DNA of 64,000 nucleotides from Bacillus_BU sp051233475 (GTDB taxonomy: Bacteria; Bacillota; Bacilli; Bacillales; Cytobacillaceae), in assembly GCF_051233475.1 (NCBI RefSeq), contig NZ_JBKFGH010000020.1, positions 62,001-126,000 on the forward strand, given 5' to 3'. Positions 45,010 to 53,954 of the stretch are shown here, piece after piece. Within the stretch, counting starts at the first letter, position 1, and the number at the start of each line of letters is the position of its first letter. The notes below the pieces were generated by a model, which saw only the letters and a program-made list of their open reading frames with translations, searched no databases and was not told where the DNA came from. The translations under genes were made by a program, and so were the position numbers.

Positions 45010-45237
45010 TTATGAAAATAACCTTTGTTTGAAAATCACTGTAACATTCCCTTACAATTCTGTTACTTTTTCACAGCTATTTCATTAAGATAATCATATT
45101 AGTTTCGGGTGTTCACATATGTTAATAGAAAAATCGGAGCTAGATTAACCTCTACTAAACCATATCTTCATGTTGAATGACAACTCGTATCCTTTTAAGA
45201 ATCGATTGGATATTACGAAAAAGGTGAGGATAAATGG

Positions 45238-46581
45238 GTGAAAATTTTAATAAAAAATACTGAGATTATCACGATGAATGATGAAAATGATATTGTATTC
45301 GGAGATTTATTAATTGAAAACGATCGAATTGCAAAGATAGGGAAGGATTTACAGCTTCACGACATTGATAAAATCATTGATGCTAAAGGAAAAACAGTCA
45401 TACCAGGATTTGTGCAAACGCATATTCACCTTTGCCAATCCCTGTTTCGTGGTCAGGGGGATGACCTGGAATTATTAGATTGGTTAAAGAAGCGGATTTG
45501 GCCATTAGAAGCGGCCCATGATCCAGAATCAGTGTATTACTCAGCGATGCTAGGCATTGGTGAGCTGATTCAAAGCGGGACTACCTCTATCGTTGATATG
45601 GAGACGGTTCATCATACAGAATCAGCTTTCCAAGCGATGGCTGAAAGTGGTATTCGGGCTATTTCCGGGAAAGTCATGATGGATCTTGGGGTGGAAGTAC
45701 CAGCACGATTACTTGAGAGCACCGAAGATTCTTTGCAGGAAAGTGTCAATCTGTTAGAAAAATGGCACAACTTTGATCAAGGGAGAATTCAATACGCCTT
45801 TTGTCCGCGATTTGTTATTTCCTGTACCGAAAACCTGCTTACCGAAGTAAGAGATCTTGCGAGCTATTACAGGGTGAATGTTCACACACATGCTTCTGAA
45901 AATCTTGATGAAATCAAACTTGTTGAGCAGGAACGGGGAATGAGAAACATTGTCTATCTCGACCATATTGGTTTGGCCTCACCCAATCTCATCCTCGCAC
46001 ATTGTGTCTGGCTTAACGAGGAAGAGAAAAAAATTATTAAAGAACGAGGAATTAAAGTAAGTCATTGCCCAGGATCTAATTTGAAGTTAGCTTCCGGTAT
46101 CGCTGAAGTCCCTGATTTATTAAGCAGGGAAATCCCTATGAGTCTCGGTGCCGATGGTGCGCCTTGCAATAATAATTTGGATATGTTTAATGAAATGAGG
46201 CTGGCCTCGATTATTCAAAAGTCCTTTCATGGTCCGACAATTATGAGTGCGCAAACAGTGTTTCGAATGGCGACCATAGGAGGAGCTAAAGCAATGGGGC
46301 TTGATCAGGACATCGGTAGCTTAGAGGAAGGAAAAAAGGCAGATATCGTCATTTTAAATATGAATGATTTTCATGTGTATCCATCATTCGGTGTCGATCC
46401 GATCTCACGGATTGTGTATTCTGCTACGAGAGCGGATGTCGAAACAACAATCATAAACGGTAGTATCGTGATGGAGAACCGCATCATGAAAACAATCGAT
46501 AAATCGATCATTCTCCGTGAAGCAAATCAATCGATTAAACGATTATTAAAGCGTATAGCCCGGTTAGAAAAGTTCAATTAG
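45238..46581 (+). CDS. Atz/Trz-family amidohydrolase, purine or pterin deaminase-like
   Basis: Metal-dependent deaminase of 447 residues. The site is GFVQTHIHLCQSLFRGQGDD, HTHASENLDEI (H in HVHxHxxE type), AHCVWLNEEE and GSDGAPCNNNLDMFNEMRL-like SLGADGAPCNNN. Relatives include guanine or 8-oxoguanine deaminases and MtaD/SsnA-type enzymes. Given the ade upstream and the puc-like genes downstream, a guanine (or 8-oxoguanine) deaminase feeding xanthine to the pathway is the best guess. GTG start after AGGTGAGG. Substrate unproven. Confidence 0.75.
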   Translation: MKILIKNTEIITMNDENDIVFGDLLIENDRIAKIGKDLQLHDIDKIIDAKGKTVIPGFVQTHIHLCQSLFRGQGDDLELLDWLKKRIWPLEAAHDPESVYYSAMLGIGELIQSGTTSIVDMETVHHTESAFQAMAESGIRAISGKVMMDLGVEVPARLLESTEDSLQESVNLLEKWHNFDQGRIQYAFCPRFVISCTENLLTEVRDLASYYRVNVHTHASENLDEIKLVEQERGMRNIVYLDHIGLASPNLILAHCVWLNEEEKKIIKERGIKVSHCPGSNLKLASGIAEVPDLLSREIPMSLGADGAPCNNNLDMFNEMRLASIIQKSFHGPTIMSAQTVFRMATIGGAKAMGLDQDIGSLEEGKKADIVILNMNDFHVYPSFGVDPISRIVYSATRADVETTIINGSIVMENRIMKTIDKSIILREANQSIKRLLKRIARLEKFN

Positions 46582-46670
46582 TCTATCAATCTAGAAAAAT
46601 CTTATAGAAGGCGTTCGCTTCGATCATTAGTGATAACAAAAATCCAATCCAAAACCGGAGGAGTGATGTC

Positions 46671-46724
46671 ATGAACCATAACACTTTTTTCACAATTGTG
46701 CTGCCGCAGGATGGAACATTATGA
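46671..46724 (+). CDS. 17-codon mini-ORF coupled to the xanthine dehydrogenase FAD subunit
   Basis: A very strong ribosome site (GGAGGAGTG) precedes ATG 46671. The frame encodes only MNHNTFFTIVLPQDGTL and its TGA overlaps the ATG of the next gene as ATGA. This is the layout of a translated leader that reinitiates into the downstream gene. It may be a leader peptide, or the remnant left after loss of the molybdopterin-subunit gene. Confidence 0.45.
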   Translation: MNHNTFFTIVLPQDGTL

Positions 46725-47605
46725 ACCAATCAAATGCCCTTAATCGGCTGTTTTCAAGGGTTGACTTGCCAAACAATGTTAAAGATGCCTGGCAGCACAG
46801 CCTGACATCCGACTCTTGCTTTGTCGCGGGTGGCACACTGCTTCAAGCAAAATGGGAGATGGAAGCTCCCATCCCCGAGTGCCTTATCAGCCTTGAATCA
46901 ATCGATGGTTTTAGAGGGATTGGCCTTGTCATAATCGACGGGGCAGAGTATGTGAAAATCGGAGCGTTAACGCCCCTGTCTGACTGCTTAGTCGATCCAT
47001 TGATTTTTGACAGAGCCCCGCTTTTACAAGAAGCTTGCAGGAATATTGCTGCACCAGCCATCCGCAATCGTGGCACGCTTGGCGGAAATGTAGCAGGCAA
47101 AATAGGGGATAGCCTCCCTGTTTTACTCGTTTTGGAATCGAAACTTATCCTTTACAACGATGATGGATATTACATGATTCCCATTATTGATTGGCTCCAG
47201 TCTAATCATAGTAATCTGGATTTAATCTGCTCGATTTTGATCCCAAGTGCCCCATTAGAACATTCTGTTCAGACCTTTTTTCGAAAAATAGGCCGAAGAG
47301 AAGCCTTTACGAGTACAGTAGTAACCACTTCAGCCTGCTTTGAAAAGACGAAAACGAATCGAATTAAAGACATTCGTCTCGCAGTAGGTGGCGGTCAGCA
47401 TACTCCGATGAGATTGTTTGATAGTGAGACATTGCTTGAAGGAGCCTTAGTAAACCCTGAATTAATCGAATCCATCCATCCAGTCATTTTTTCAGAAATA
47501 CAATCCTATACAGATGTCTTTGCTTCAGAATCTTACCGAAAAATCGTGGCTGCGAATCTACTTGTGTCTTTTTTAAAAGGAGATGGGATCGATGTCGCTC
47601 GATAA
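46721..47605 (+). CDS. pucC: Xanthine dehydrogenase FAD-binding subunit
   Basis: The 294-residue FAD subunit of a three-subunit molybdenum hydroxylase that oxidises hypoxanthine/xanthine to urate. FVAGGTLLQAKWE and APAIRNRGTLGGNVAGKIGDS are the FAD-binding motifs (VAGGT and TLGGN). The C-terminal CO-dehydrogenase-like domain contains IRLAVGGGQHTPMRL. The ATG overlaps the mini-ORF stop; the 2Fe-2S subunit gene overlaps its end. The large molybdopterin subunit is not encoded in the window. Confidence 0.85.
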   Translation: MNQSNALNRLFSRVDLPNNVKDAWQHSLTSDSCFVAGGTLLQAKWEMEAPIPECLISLESIDGFRGIGLVIIDGAEYVKIGALTPLSDCLVDPLIFDRAPLLQEACRNIAAPAIRNRGTLGGNVAGKIGDSLPVLLVLESKLILYNDDGYYMIPIIDWLQSNHSNLDLICSILIPSAPLEHSVQTFFRKIGRREAFTSTVVTTSACFEKTKTNRIKDIRLAVGGGQHTPMRLFDSETLLEGALVNPELIESIHPVIFSEIQSYTDVFASESYRKIVAANLLVSFLKGDGIDVAR

Positions 47606-48152
47606 ACTTTTTCCAAATAAACTCAAGTGCAAACCGGTGCCATTAATCCCATTCACGTGTAAGGTGAATGGGGAACAACGAAATCTTGAGGTACCTCCGA
47701 CTTACCGACTGGCAGATTTGATCTGCGGTGAATTTCAATTGTCTGGTACCAAAACGTTTTGTGGAAATGGTCACTGTGGGGCTTGCTCAGTAGTAATGAA
47801 TGGCAAGCTAGTAAACTCGTGTTTAATAATGGCTTACCAGGCAAACCATACTGAAATTGAAACAATTGAGTGTATTTCGAAGGGAACACTCCATCCACTT
47901 CAGGAAAAATTGATGGAAGAGGGCGAACTTCAATGCGGATATTGTACACCAGGAAGGGTAATGGCCATTAAAGCGTTATTAGATTCCAATAAAAGACCAA
48001 CGCGTGAAGAAATCGTCGAGGCACTTTCGGGAAATCTTTGTCACTGCACTGGGTCTGGCGGGATGATACGTGCGATTGAAAAGTATCTTGATGAATCCCC
48101 TGTTTCAAAAAAATCGACCGAGGTGTTAGGGGGCTACGATGATCACACTTGA
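47592..48152 (+). CDS. pucE: Xanthine dehydrogenase 2Fe-2S subunit
   Basis: The 186-residue iron-sulfur subunit. The plant-ferredoxin-type cluster is FCGNGHCGACSVVMNGKLVNSC and the second 2Fe-2S cluster is QCGYCTPGRVM with GNLCHCTGSGGMIRAIEKYL. Start at 47592 is chosen because AAAGGAGA lies nine bases before it; an ATG at 47583 would sit on the ribosome site. It overlaps pucC and the next gene by a few bases, so translation is coupled. Confidence 0.85.
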   Translation: MSLDKLFPNKLKCKPVPLIPFTCKVNGEQRNLEVPPTYRLADLICGEFQLSGTKTFCGNGHCGACSVVMNGKLVNSCLIMAYQANHTEIETIECISKGTLHPLQEKLMEEGELQCGYCTPGRVMAIKALLDSNKRPTREEIVEALSGNLCHCTGSGGMIRAIEKYLDESPVSKKSTEVLGGYDDHT

Positions 48153-48648
48153 GGAACTTAATCAAATGGATAAAACGACCTTTATATGGAAGATTGGTGT
48201 TGTTTTTGAAAATACACCGTGGATCGCAGCTGAAGCTTGGCAATACCGCCCCTTTTCAACGGTGGAATGGCTCCATACCATTATGTACGAAAGAGTTTCA
48301 AGTGCATCAAGTCAGCAAAAGCTTGATCTCATTCGCGCTCATCCGGATTTAGGCTCACGCTTAAAAATGAACCCATTGTCAAAGCTGGAGCAAAAACACG
48401 CAGGTTTGGACCAACTTACCCCTAGTGAATATGAGGATTTTCAAGAACTCAATCATAGGTATCAAAAAAAGTTTGGTTTTCCTTTTATAGTAGCAGTTCG
48501 TGAACATGATAAAGATTCGATCTATGCAGCAATGAAAAATCGCATCAACCATTCATTTGAGATTGAATTTGAACATGCTTTATCAGAAATTGCCAAAATC
48601 GCCTATTTTCGATTAAAAGATTTAGTGGATGAAGAAGGGAGAGGATGA
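48139..48648 (+). CDS. uraD: OHCU decarboxylase
   Basis: A 169-residue enzyme that decarboxylates 2-oxo-4-hydroxy-4-carboxy-5-ureidoimidazoline to S-allantoin, the last step of urate oxidation. FENTPWIAAEAW, IRAHPDLGSRL (the conserved His-Pro-Asp-Leu) and FGFPFIVAVREHD are family motifs. In B. subtilis this domain is fused to uricase in PucL; here it is a separate gene with its stop three bases before the uricase start. Confidence 0.85.
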   Translation: MITLEELNQMDKTTFIWKIGVVFENTPWIAAEAWQYRPFSTVEWLHTIMYERVSSASSQQKLDLIRAHPDLGSRLKMNPLSKLEQKHAGLDQLTPSEYEDFQELNHRYQKKFGFPFIVAVREHDKDSIYAAMKNRINHSFEIEFEHALSEIAKIAYFRLKDLVDEEGRG

Positions 48649-48651
48649 AGA

Positions 48652-49614
48652 GTGGATGAACGGGTGATGTTTTATGGGAAAGGTGAGGTATTTGCGTATC
48701 GAACACATGCGACACCTCTAAAGGGAGTAAAATCGATTCCTGAATCAACAGCTAATGAAAAAGATAATACGATTTTAGGACTTAATGTCCAAGTCGCGAT
48801 TGGCGGTAATCAATTTCTTTCCTCTTTTACAGAAGGAGACAATCAGCATGTAGTTGCTACAGATTCAATGAAAAACTTCATCCAAAGACATCTTGCAACC
48901 TATTCAGGCAGCACCGTTGATGGATTTTTATATTATGTTGCGACAAGATTTCTGGAAACCTATCCGCAAATGGAAACAGTGAAAATAACCGCAGACGAGA
49001 TCCCCTTTACTTCAACCAAGTGTATTAGCCATCATCAACTCCAACCAAGTAAGCTTGTCTTTAAGAAATCACGAAATGAAACAGCTTTCGCCACAGTGGA
49101 AATAATCCGAGAAAACAACTCAATTAAACTTAAGGAACACCAAAGCGGGATTAAGGATCTTCAGCTGATTAAAATAAGTGGAAACTCTTTTGCAGGCTTT
49201 GTTCGCGATCAATACACAACACTGCCAGAGGACCAAAATCGGCCCTTGTTTATTTATTTAAATATAAGTTGGAAATACGAAGAAGCTGTTGATGCGTTTG
49301 GGGATCATCCTCGAAGATATGTACTGGCTGAACAGGTTACCGACATTGCTTCGGCTGTCTTCGATAGCTTGGAAACGAAATCGATTCAACAATTAATCTA
49401 CCAAATCGGTTTAAGAGTGCTCCTACGATTTCCGCAGTTGACGGAAGTTCAGTTTGAATCCCAAAACCGGACTTGGGAAACCGTGGTGGATGAGATTCCT
49501 AATTCCCCAGGGAAGGTTTATACAGAACCTAGACCGCCATATGGCTTTCAGCGATTTAATGTGTTCAGAAGAGATTTGGAGAATGAAAAAATGTCGCCTC
49601 AACAAAGGGGCTGA
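48652..49614 (+). CDS. Urate oxidase (uricase)
   Basis: Cofactor-free uricase of 320 residues that converts urate to 5-hydroxyisourate. DNQHVVATDSMKN is the catalytic TDS motif, and SGNSFAGFVRDQYTTLPEDQ and the terminal-half uricase repeat follow. The start is GTG at 48652 just after the OHCU decarboxylase stop with GGAGAGGATG upstream. Corresponds to the C-terminal half of B. subtilis PucL. Confidence 0.88.
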   Translation: MDERVMFYGKGEVFAYRTHATPLKGVKSIPESTANEKDNTILGLNVQVAIGGNQFLSSFTEGDNQHVVATDSMKNFIQRHLATYSGSTVDGFLYYVATRFLETYPQMETVKITADEIPFTSTKCISHHQLQPSKLVFKKSRNETAFATVEIIRENNSIKLKEHQSGIKDLQLIKISGNSFAGFVRDQYTTLPEDQNRPLFIYLNISWKYEEAVDAFGDHPRRYVLAEQVTDIASAVFDSLETKSIQQLIYQIGLRVLLRFPQLTEVQFESQNRTWETVVDEIPNSPGKVYTEPRPPYGFQRFNVFRRDLENEKMSPQQRG

Positions 49615-49619
49615 CGATT

Positions 49620-49976
49620 ATGAAACAGGGCTTAACCACTCATGTTTTGGATTTGACGAATGGGTCTCCTGCGATGAATCTTAAGGTGGAATTATCAAGA
49701 ATCCTTGGACCAGACAATGAGAAGCATTGGCTCGCGACAGCCTTTACGAATGAGCAAGGCCGGATTGACGACGGCCTGTTATCGGAATGCTTAACCGGGG
49801 AATTTGAAATGCTTTTTCACATAGGAACCTATTTTTTAAAAATGGGGACGCCCTTGGCTGAACCGATTTTTTTTAATCAGGTTCCGGTTCGTTTTACCCT
49901 TAACAAGGATGTAGGTCATTATCATATCCCGCTACTTATTTCACCATGGGGCTATCAAACCTACCGGGGAAGCTAA
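49620..49976 (+). CDS. pucM: 5-Hydroxyisourate hydrolase
   Basis: Transthyretin-related enzyme of 118 residues that hydrolyses 5-hydroxyisourate to OHCU. LTTHVLDLTNGSPA holds the first active-site histidine, and HYHIPLLISPWGYQTYRGS carries the HYHxPLLxSP and C-terminal YRGS signatures. It starts five bases after the uricase stop. The three genes before it and this one catalyse consecutive steps. Confidence 0.92.
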   Translation: MKQGLTTHVLDLTNGSPAMNLKVELSRILGPDNEKHWLATAFTNEQGRIDDGLLSECLTGEFEMLFHIGTYFLKMGTPLAEPIFFNQVPVRFTLNKDVGHYHIPLLISPWGYQTYRGS

Positions 49977-50035
49977 ACATGGTCGGAAGATAGCTTCCCG
50001 AAAATATATGCAGATATAGATGGAAGGGGTGGGGG

Positions 50036-51367
50036 ATTATCCGTCAATACGATGTCATTTTCAAAAATGGTGCCATTGTTTCCGATGAGAGGATTGTGAA
50101 AGCGGATCTTGCTGTTAAGGATGGCAAAATTGCTAGCGTTTCAGCTGACATCCCTGTTCACTTGGCTGAACATTCCTATGATGCTTCCAATCTTCATCTA
50201 TTGCCGGGGCTTATCGATACCCATGTCCATTTGAATGAGCCTGGAAGAACAGAGTGGGAAGGAATCAGCTCAGGAACAAACAGCTTAGCTGCAGGGGGAG
50301 TAACGACCTATTTTGATATGCCGTTAAACAGTTCTCCTCCGACCACAACAGCAGCAGCCTTTCAGGAAAAAAAACGGTTGGCAGATGAAAAAGCGGTAAT
50401 AAATTATCGGCTTTGGGCTGGACTAGTACCGGAAAATATTGAACTGTTAGAACGTCTAGGCGAATGTGGTGCGGTTGGGTTTAAGGCATTTATGTCTGGG
50501 AGCGGGATAGATGATTTTAGCGCTGCAGACGATGAAACATTACGAAAAGGCATGGAAAGGATCGCTAAGTTAGACAGCGTGTTAGCCGTTCACGCAGAAA
50601 GTGACCATATAATACTGCCTCTCACTAAAAAAATTCGGGAAGAAAAGCGATATACTGCAAAGGATTATGCAGAGTCCCGACCGATTGCCTCAGAAATTGA
50701 GGCCGTTCAAAAAGTGATTAACCTTTCAAAAATAACGGGCTGTAAGCTTCATATTGTTCATGTTAGCAGCAGTAGAGTTGTGGAAATAATCGAAAATGCA
50801 AAACGCGCCGGGGTTAATATCACGGTTGAAAGCTGCCCCCATTATTTATCATTATCGGTTGACGATTTGGAGAAATTAGGCCCAATCGCAAAATGTGCAC
50901 CGCCGTTACGAGATCGGCATGAGATGGAAGGACTATGGAAATGTATCAAAAAAGGGCAAATCGATCTGATTGGCTCCGACCACTCTCCAGCTCCAATCAC
51001 GATGAAGCGGGGGCATCTATTTGAAGCCTGGGGGGGTATCTCCGGTGCTCAAACAACGATAAATATTTTATTAGAGGAAGGGTATTGGCAACGGAATATC
51101 CCTCTAGAGACCATTGTCAAGCTTACTTCAAGCAATCCGGCCAGGAGATTTCAGCTATATCCTGCTAAGGGATGCCTTGAAGTAGGAAGTGATGCTGACA
51201 TTACCGTTATCGACCTTAAGCCAACATTTATTTTAAAAAAAGAGCAGCTATTCTATAAACACGCACATAGTCCATTCATTGGGAAGAAATTCCGTGGAAA
51301 AGTTCTTTCAACCTTTGTTGCTGGACAGTGTGTCTATCATCATGAAGAACGCAATCCACTCATGTGA
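50036..51367 (+). CDS. pucH: Allantoinase, probable AUU start
   Basis: Zinc amidohydrolase of about 443 residues converting allantoin to allantoate. LIDTHVHLNEPGRTEWEG, the carboxylated-lysine strand GFKAFMSGSG and SDHSPAPITMKRG are diagnostic. Homologous sequence starts at YDVIFKNGAIVSDE, 15-20 codons before the first ATG/GTG/TTG (GTG at 50096). The only candidate ahead of it is ATT at 50036, right after AAGGGGTGGGGG. If the GTG is used, the first beta strand is lost. An AUU start or a base error is implied. Confidence 0.8.
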   Translation: MIRQYDVIFKNGAIVSDERIVKADLAVKDGKIASVSADIPVHLAEHSYDASNLHLLPGLIDTHVHLNEPGRTEWEGISSGTNSLAAGGVTTYFDMPLNSSPPTTTAAAFQEKKRLADEKAVINYRLWAGLVPENIELLERLGECGAVGFKAFMSGSGIDDFSAADDETLRKGMERIAKLDSVLAVHAESDHIILPLTKKIREEKRYTAKDYAESRPIASEIEAVQKVINLSKITGCKLHIVHVSSSRVVEIIENAKRAGVNITVESCPHYLSLSVDDLEKLGPIAKCAPPLRDRHEMEGLWKCIKKGQIDLIGSDHSPAPITMKRGHLFEAWGGISGAQTTINILLEEGYWQRNIPLETIVKLTSSNPARRFQLYPAKGCLEVGSDADITVIDLKPTFILKKEQLFYKHAHSPFIGKKFRGKVLSTFVAGQCVYHHEERNPLM

Positions 51368-51376
51368 CAGGGGGAA

Positions 51377-52612
51377 TTGTTGGAAATGATTAATGTTGAA
51401 AGAATTGTAGAACGGATTGATCAATTGGCGGAATGTTCTCAAACAGGACCCGGTGTAACTAGATTATCGTTTACAGAAGAAAGCGAACAGGCTGATCACT
51501 TACTGATCGAATGGATGCAGCAAGCTGGAATGATTGTCAAAAAGGACGCCATGAATAATATTATTGGGCGGTATGAAGGAAGAAACAAACAAGCCCCGGT
51601 CTTATTAATTGGCTCTCATAGCGATTCGGTTATCAATGGCGGGAAATATGATGGAGCATTAGGGATCATCGCTGCCATTGAAGTCATTCAAGTTCTCCAC
51701 GACCAAGTACAAATTCCAGAACATCCCATTGAAGTAGTAAGCTTTTGCGATGAGGAAGGAGCAAGATTTCACACAACCTTCCTAGGAAGCAAGGCAATGG
51801 CCGGAACATTAACAAATAATGACTTAGATCTAATTGATGATCGTGGAATTTCTGTCCGCGAGGCAATGCGAAACAGCGGGCTCATCCCCGAATGTTTTCA
51901 AATGGCCAAGCGGGACCCGCAAGAAATATTGGCTTACCTTGAGATGCATATTGAGCAGGGGGTGATTTTGGAACAACTGAATCAGCCTTGTTGTGCGGTT
52001 GCCGGTATTGCAGGAGCTTCAAGATATACATTTACAGTGAAAGGAGTCGCCGGTCATGCTGGAACGGTCTCGATGCACAATCGAAGGGATGCCCTGGCTG
52101 GAACGGCAGAGATTTTGTTAATCATCGAAGAATTGGCTAAACAGTATGACCCGCTGGTGGCAACAGTTGGGAAGCTTACTGTCCTTCCGGGTGCGAGCAA
52201 TGTTATTCCTGAATCTGTTACCGGTACCCTTGATATAAGAGCGATGGAACAAAGGCAAATAGCAGTGTATATTGAGCGTTTATATGAACTGATGGTTGAT
52301 ATTTGCAGCAAGAGATCCCTTTCATTTCAGCTGAAAAAAATTATTGAGGCAGATCAGGTGTCTTGTTCCGATTCAATCATCATGACCATTGAAAATGTGC
52401 TGATTCAAAATGGGATTGAGCCTAAAAGATTAATTAGCGGAGCTGGACATGACGCAATGGTAATGGCACAAATCACGAATATTGGGATGATTTTTGTGCG
52501 ATGTGCAAAGGGGATCAGCCATAGTCCGGAAGAATTTGTTTCGAAAGCTGATATAGAGATAAGTGCGCAGGTCTTACTTGAGACAATTTGGAAGCTGGCA
52601 AATAACGAATAA
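51377..52612 (+). CDS. pucF: Allantoate amidohydrolase
   Basis: M20-family (hydantoinase/carbamoylase) enzyme of 411 residues that hydrolyses allantoate and releases ammonia. SHSDSVINGGKYDGALG supplies the first metal ligands, SFCDEEGARF the catalytic Glu pair, and EMHIEQGVILE and GASNVIPESV are family motifs. Start options are TTG 51377, TTG 51380 and ATG 51386; AGGGGGAA favours 51380-51386. It follows allantoinase by nine bases. Confidence 0.85.
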   Translation: MLEMINVERIVERIDQLAECSQTGPGVTRLSFTEESEQADHLLIEWMQQAGMIVKKDAMNNIIGRYEGRNKQAPVLLIGSHSDSVINGGKYDGALGIIAAIEVIQVLHDQVQIPEHPIEVVSFCDEEGARFHTTFLGSKAMAGTLTNNDLDLIDDRGISVREAMRNSGLIPECFQMAKRDPQEILAYLEMHIEQGVILEQLNQPCCAVAGIAGASRYTFTVKGVAGHAGTVSMHNRRDALAGTAEILLIIEELAKQYDPLVATVGKLTVLPGASNVIPESVTGTLDIRAMEQRQIAVYIERLYELMVDICSKRSLSFQLKKIIEADQVSCSDSIIMTIENVLIQNGIEPKRLISGAGHDAMVMAQITNIGMIFVRCAKGISHSPEEFVSKADIEISAQVLLETIWKLANNE

Positions 52613-52639
52613 TCAAAGCGACGATAGAGGGGTGGACGG

Positions 52640-53890
52640 ATGGCAGAAGATCATACGAAACAAAAGCTGATAGAATTCATTGATAAGAGGGAAGAAGATT
52701 TAGTTCGATTTTTACAGGAATTGGTGGCAATTCCTTCCGATAATCCGCCGGGAAATTGTGGGAGGATAGCAGACCATATTTTTCAACAACTTCAATCGTA
52801 TGAATTTGTTGATGTTTCCTTACATGAAATAAACGAGGACGAATTAACAAATGTTGGAATGATGAAAGCGGCCAATGTTGTCGCCTATGAACGATTTGGA
52901 ACGGACCAGGGGCCGGAAATTACTTTGAATTCCCATGGGGATGTCGTACCGCCAGGAACAGGTTGGACAACCGATCCATATGGTGGGGAAATTATTGATG
53001 GAAAACTTTATGGCCGGGGAGCAGCGGTGTCGAAATCAGATATCGTCACCTACACTTATGCTGTTTTAGCATTGAGAGAAGTTGCCGGTCATCTTCACGG
53101 GAACATCTCGCTTGCATTTACGTTTGATGAAGAAACGGGCGGAGAAATCGGTCCAAAATGGCTCCTGAAAAACAAGCTGATTAACCCGGATTTAGCGATA
53201 TGCCCTGGTTTTACTTACTCCATCATTAACGCCCATAATGGGTGTCTTCACCTTGAAGTCAAAGTAAAGGGGAAACAGGCCCATGCTGCTGAACCACAAT
53301 TCGGTCATGATGCATTAGAAACGATGACAGCTATCCTTTCGGCTCTTTATCAGTATCGAAAATCACTAACGGTTAAAAAGTCTAAGGTAAAGGGTATTGA
53401 ATCACCAACATTGGTAGTTGGAAAGATTTCAGGCGGGATAAATACCAATGTTGTGCCGGATGAGTGTACAATTCGCTTGGATCGGCGCATGATACCAGAG
53501 GAAAATCCCGAGGAAGTGGAAAAGGAAATCCTCTCGATCCTTACTGACACCGTAGCCAGTTTTGAAGGAGTGGAGTTGGAGATTAACAGGATTTTATTAG
53601 CAAAAAGCTTCGGTCCCGTTTCTGAAAACACTCCCCTCGTGAAGGCATTCAAACAGAACTGGAGTCAATTAATCGGTGGTGAGCTTCCTGTTAGCGGATC
53701 TCCATTGTACACCGACGCCAGACATTTTTATGAAGCGGGGATACCGGTTGTTTTATTTGGTGCTGGCCCCAAAACGCTGTTAGAAGCAAATGGACATCGG
53801 GCAGATGAACATGTGAAAATAGATGATCTTATAAAAGCAACGAAAATCGTCGCTCTCAGTTTATATGATCTTCTGAAACGGAATGATTGA
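52640..53890 (+). CDS. M20 peptidase-like protein with altered metal site
   Basis: ArgE/DapE-like protein of 416 residues. LNSHGDVVPPG supplies a His and Asp and FDEETGGEIGP the catalytic Glu pair; GNRADEH-like NGHRADEHVKI is the distal His. The bridging Asp of GRGAxDMKG is replaced (GRGAAVSKSD), and the usual Glu of GEPT is missing (ICPGFTYS). Two of five metal ligands therefore look altered. The position at the end of the purine block suggests a downstream ureide step, but no substrate can be named. Confidence 0.7.
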   Translation: MAEDHTKQKLIEFIDKREEDLVRFLQELVAIPSDNPPGNCGRIADHIFQQLQSYEFVDVSLHEINEDELTNVGMMKAANVVAYERFGTDQGPEITLNSHGDVVPPGTGWTTDPYGGEIIDGKLYGRGAAVSKSDIVTYTYAVLALREVAGHLHGNISLAFTFDEETGGEIGPKWLLKNKLINPDLAICPGFTYSIINAHNGCLHLEVKVKGKQAHAAEPQFGHDALETMTAILSALYQYRKSLTVKKSKVKGIESPTLVVGKISGGINTNVVPDECTIRLDRRMIPEENPEEVEKEILSILTDTVASFEGVELEINRILLAKSFGPVSENTPLVKAFKQNWSQLIGGELPVSGSPLYTDARHFYEAGIPVVLFGAGPKTLLEANGHRADEHVKIDDLIKATKIVALSLYDLLKRND

Positions 53891-53907
53891 TTAGGTCAAA
53901 AAACAAA

Positions 53908-53938
53908 CAGGCCCCATCTTTTGATCAGATGGGGCCTG
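53908..53938. terminator. Terminator ending the purine block and the nuclease gene
   Basis: A perfect 12-bp stem CAGGCCCCATCT/AGATGGGGCCTG; the T-run is on the minus strand, so it serves the minus-strand nuclease gene best. Confidence 0.8.
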
Positions 53939-53954
53939 CAAGAGCATGAGCATA

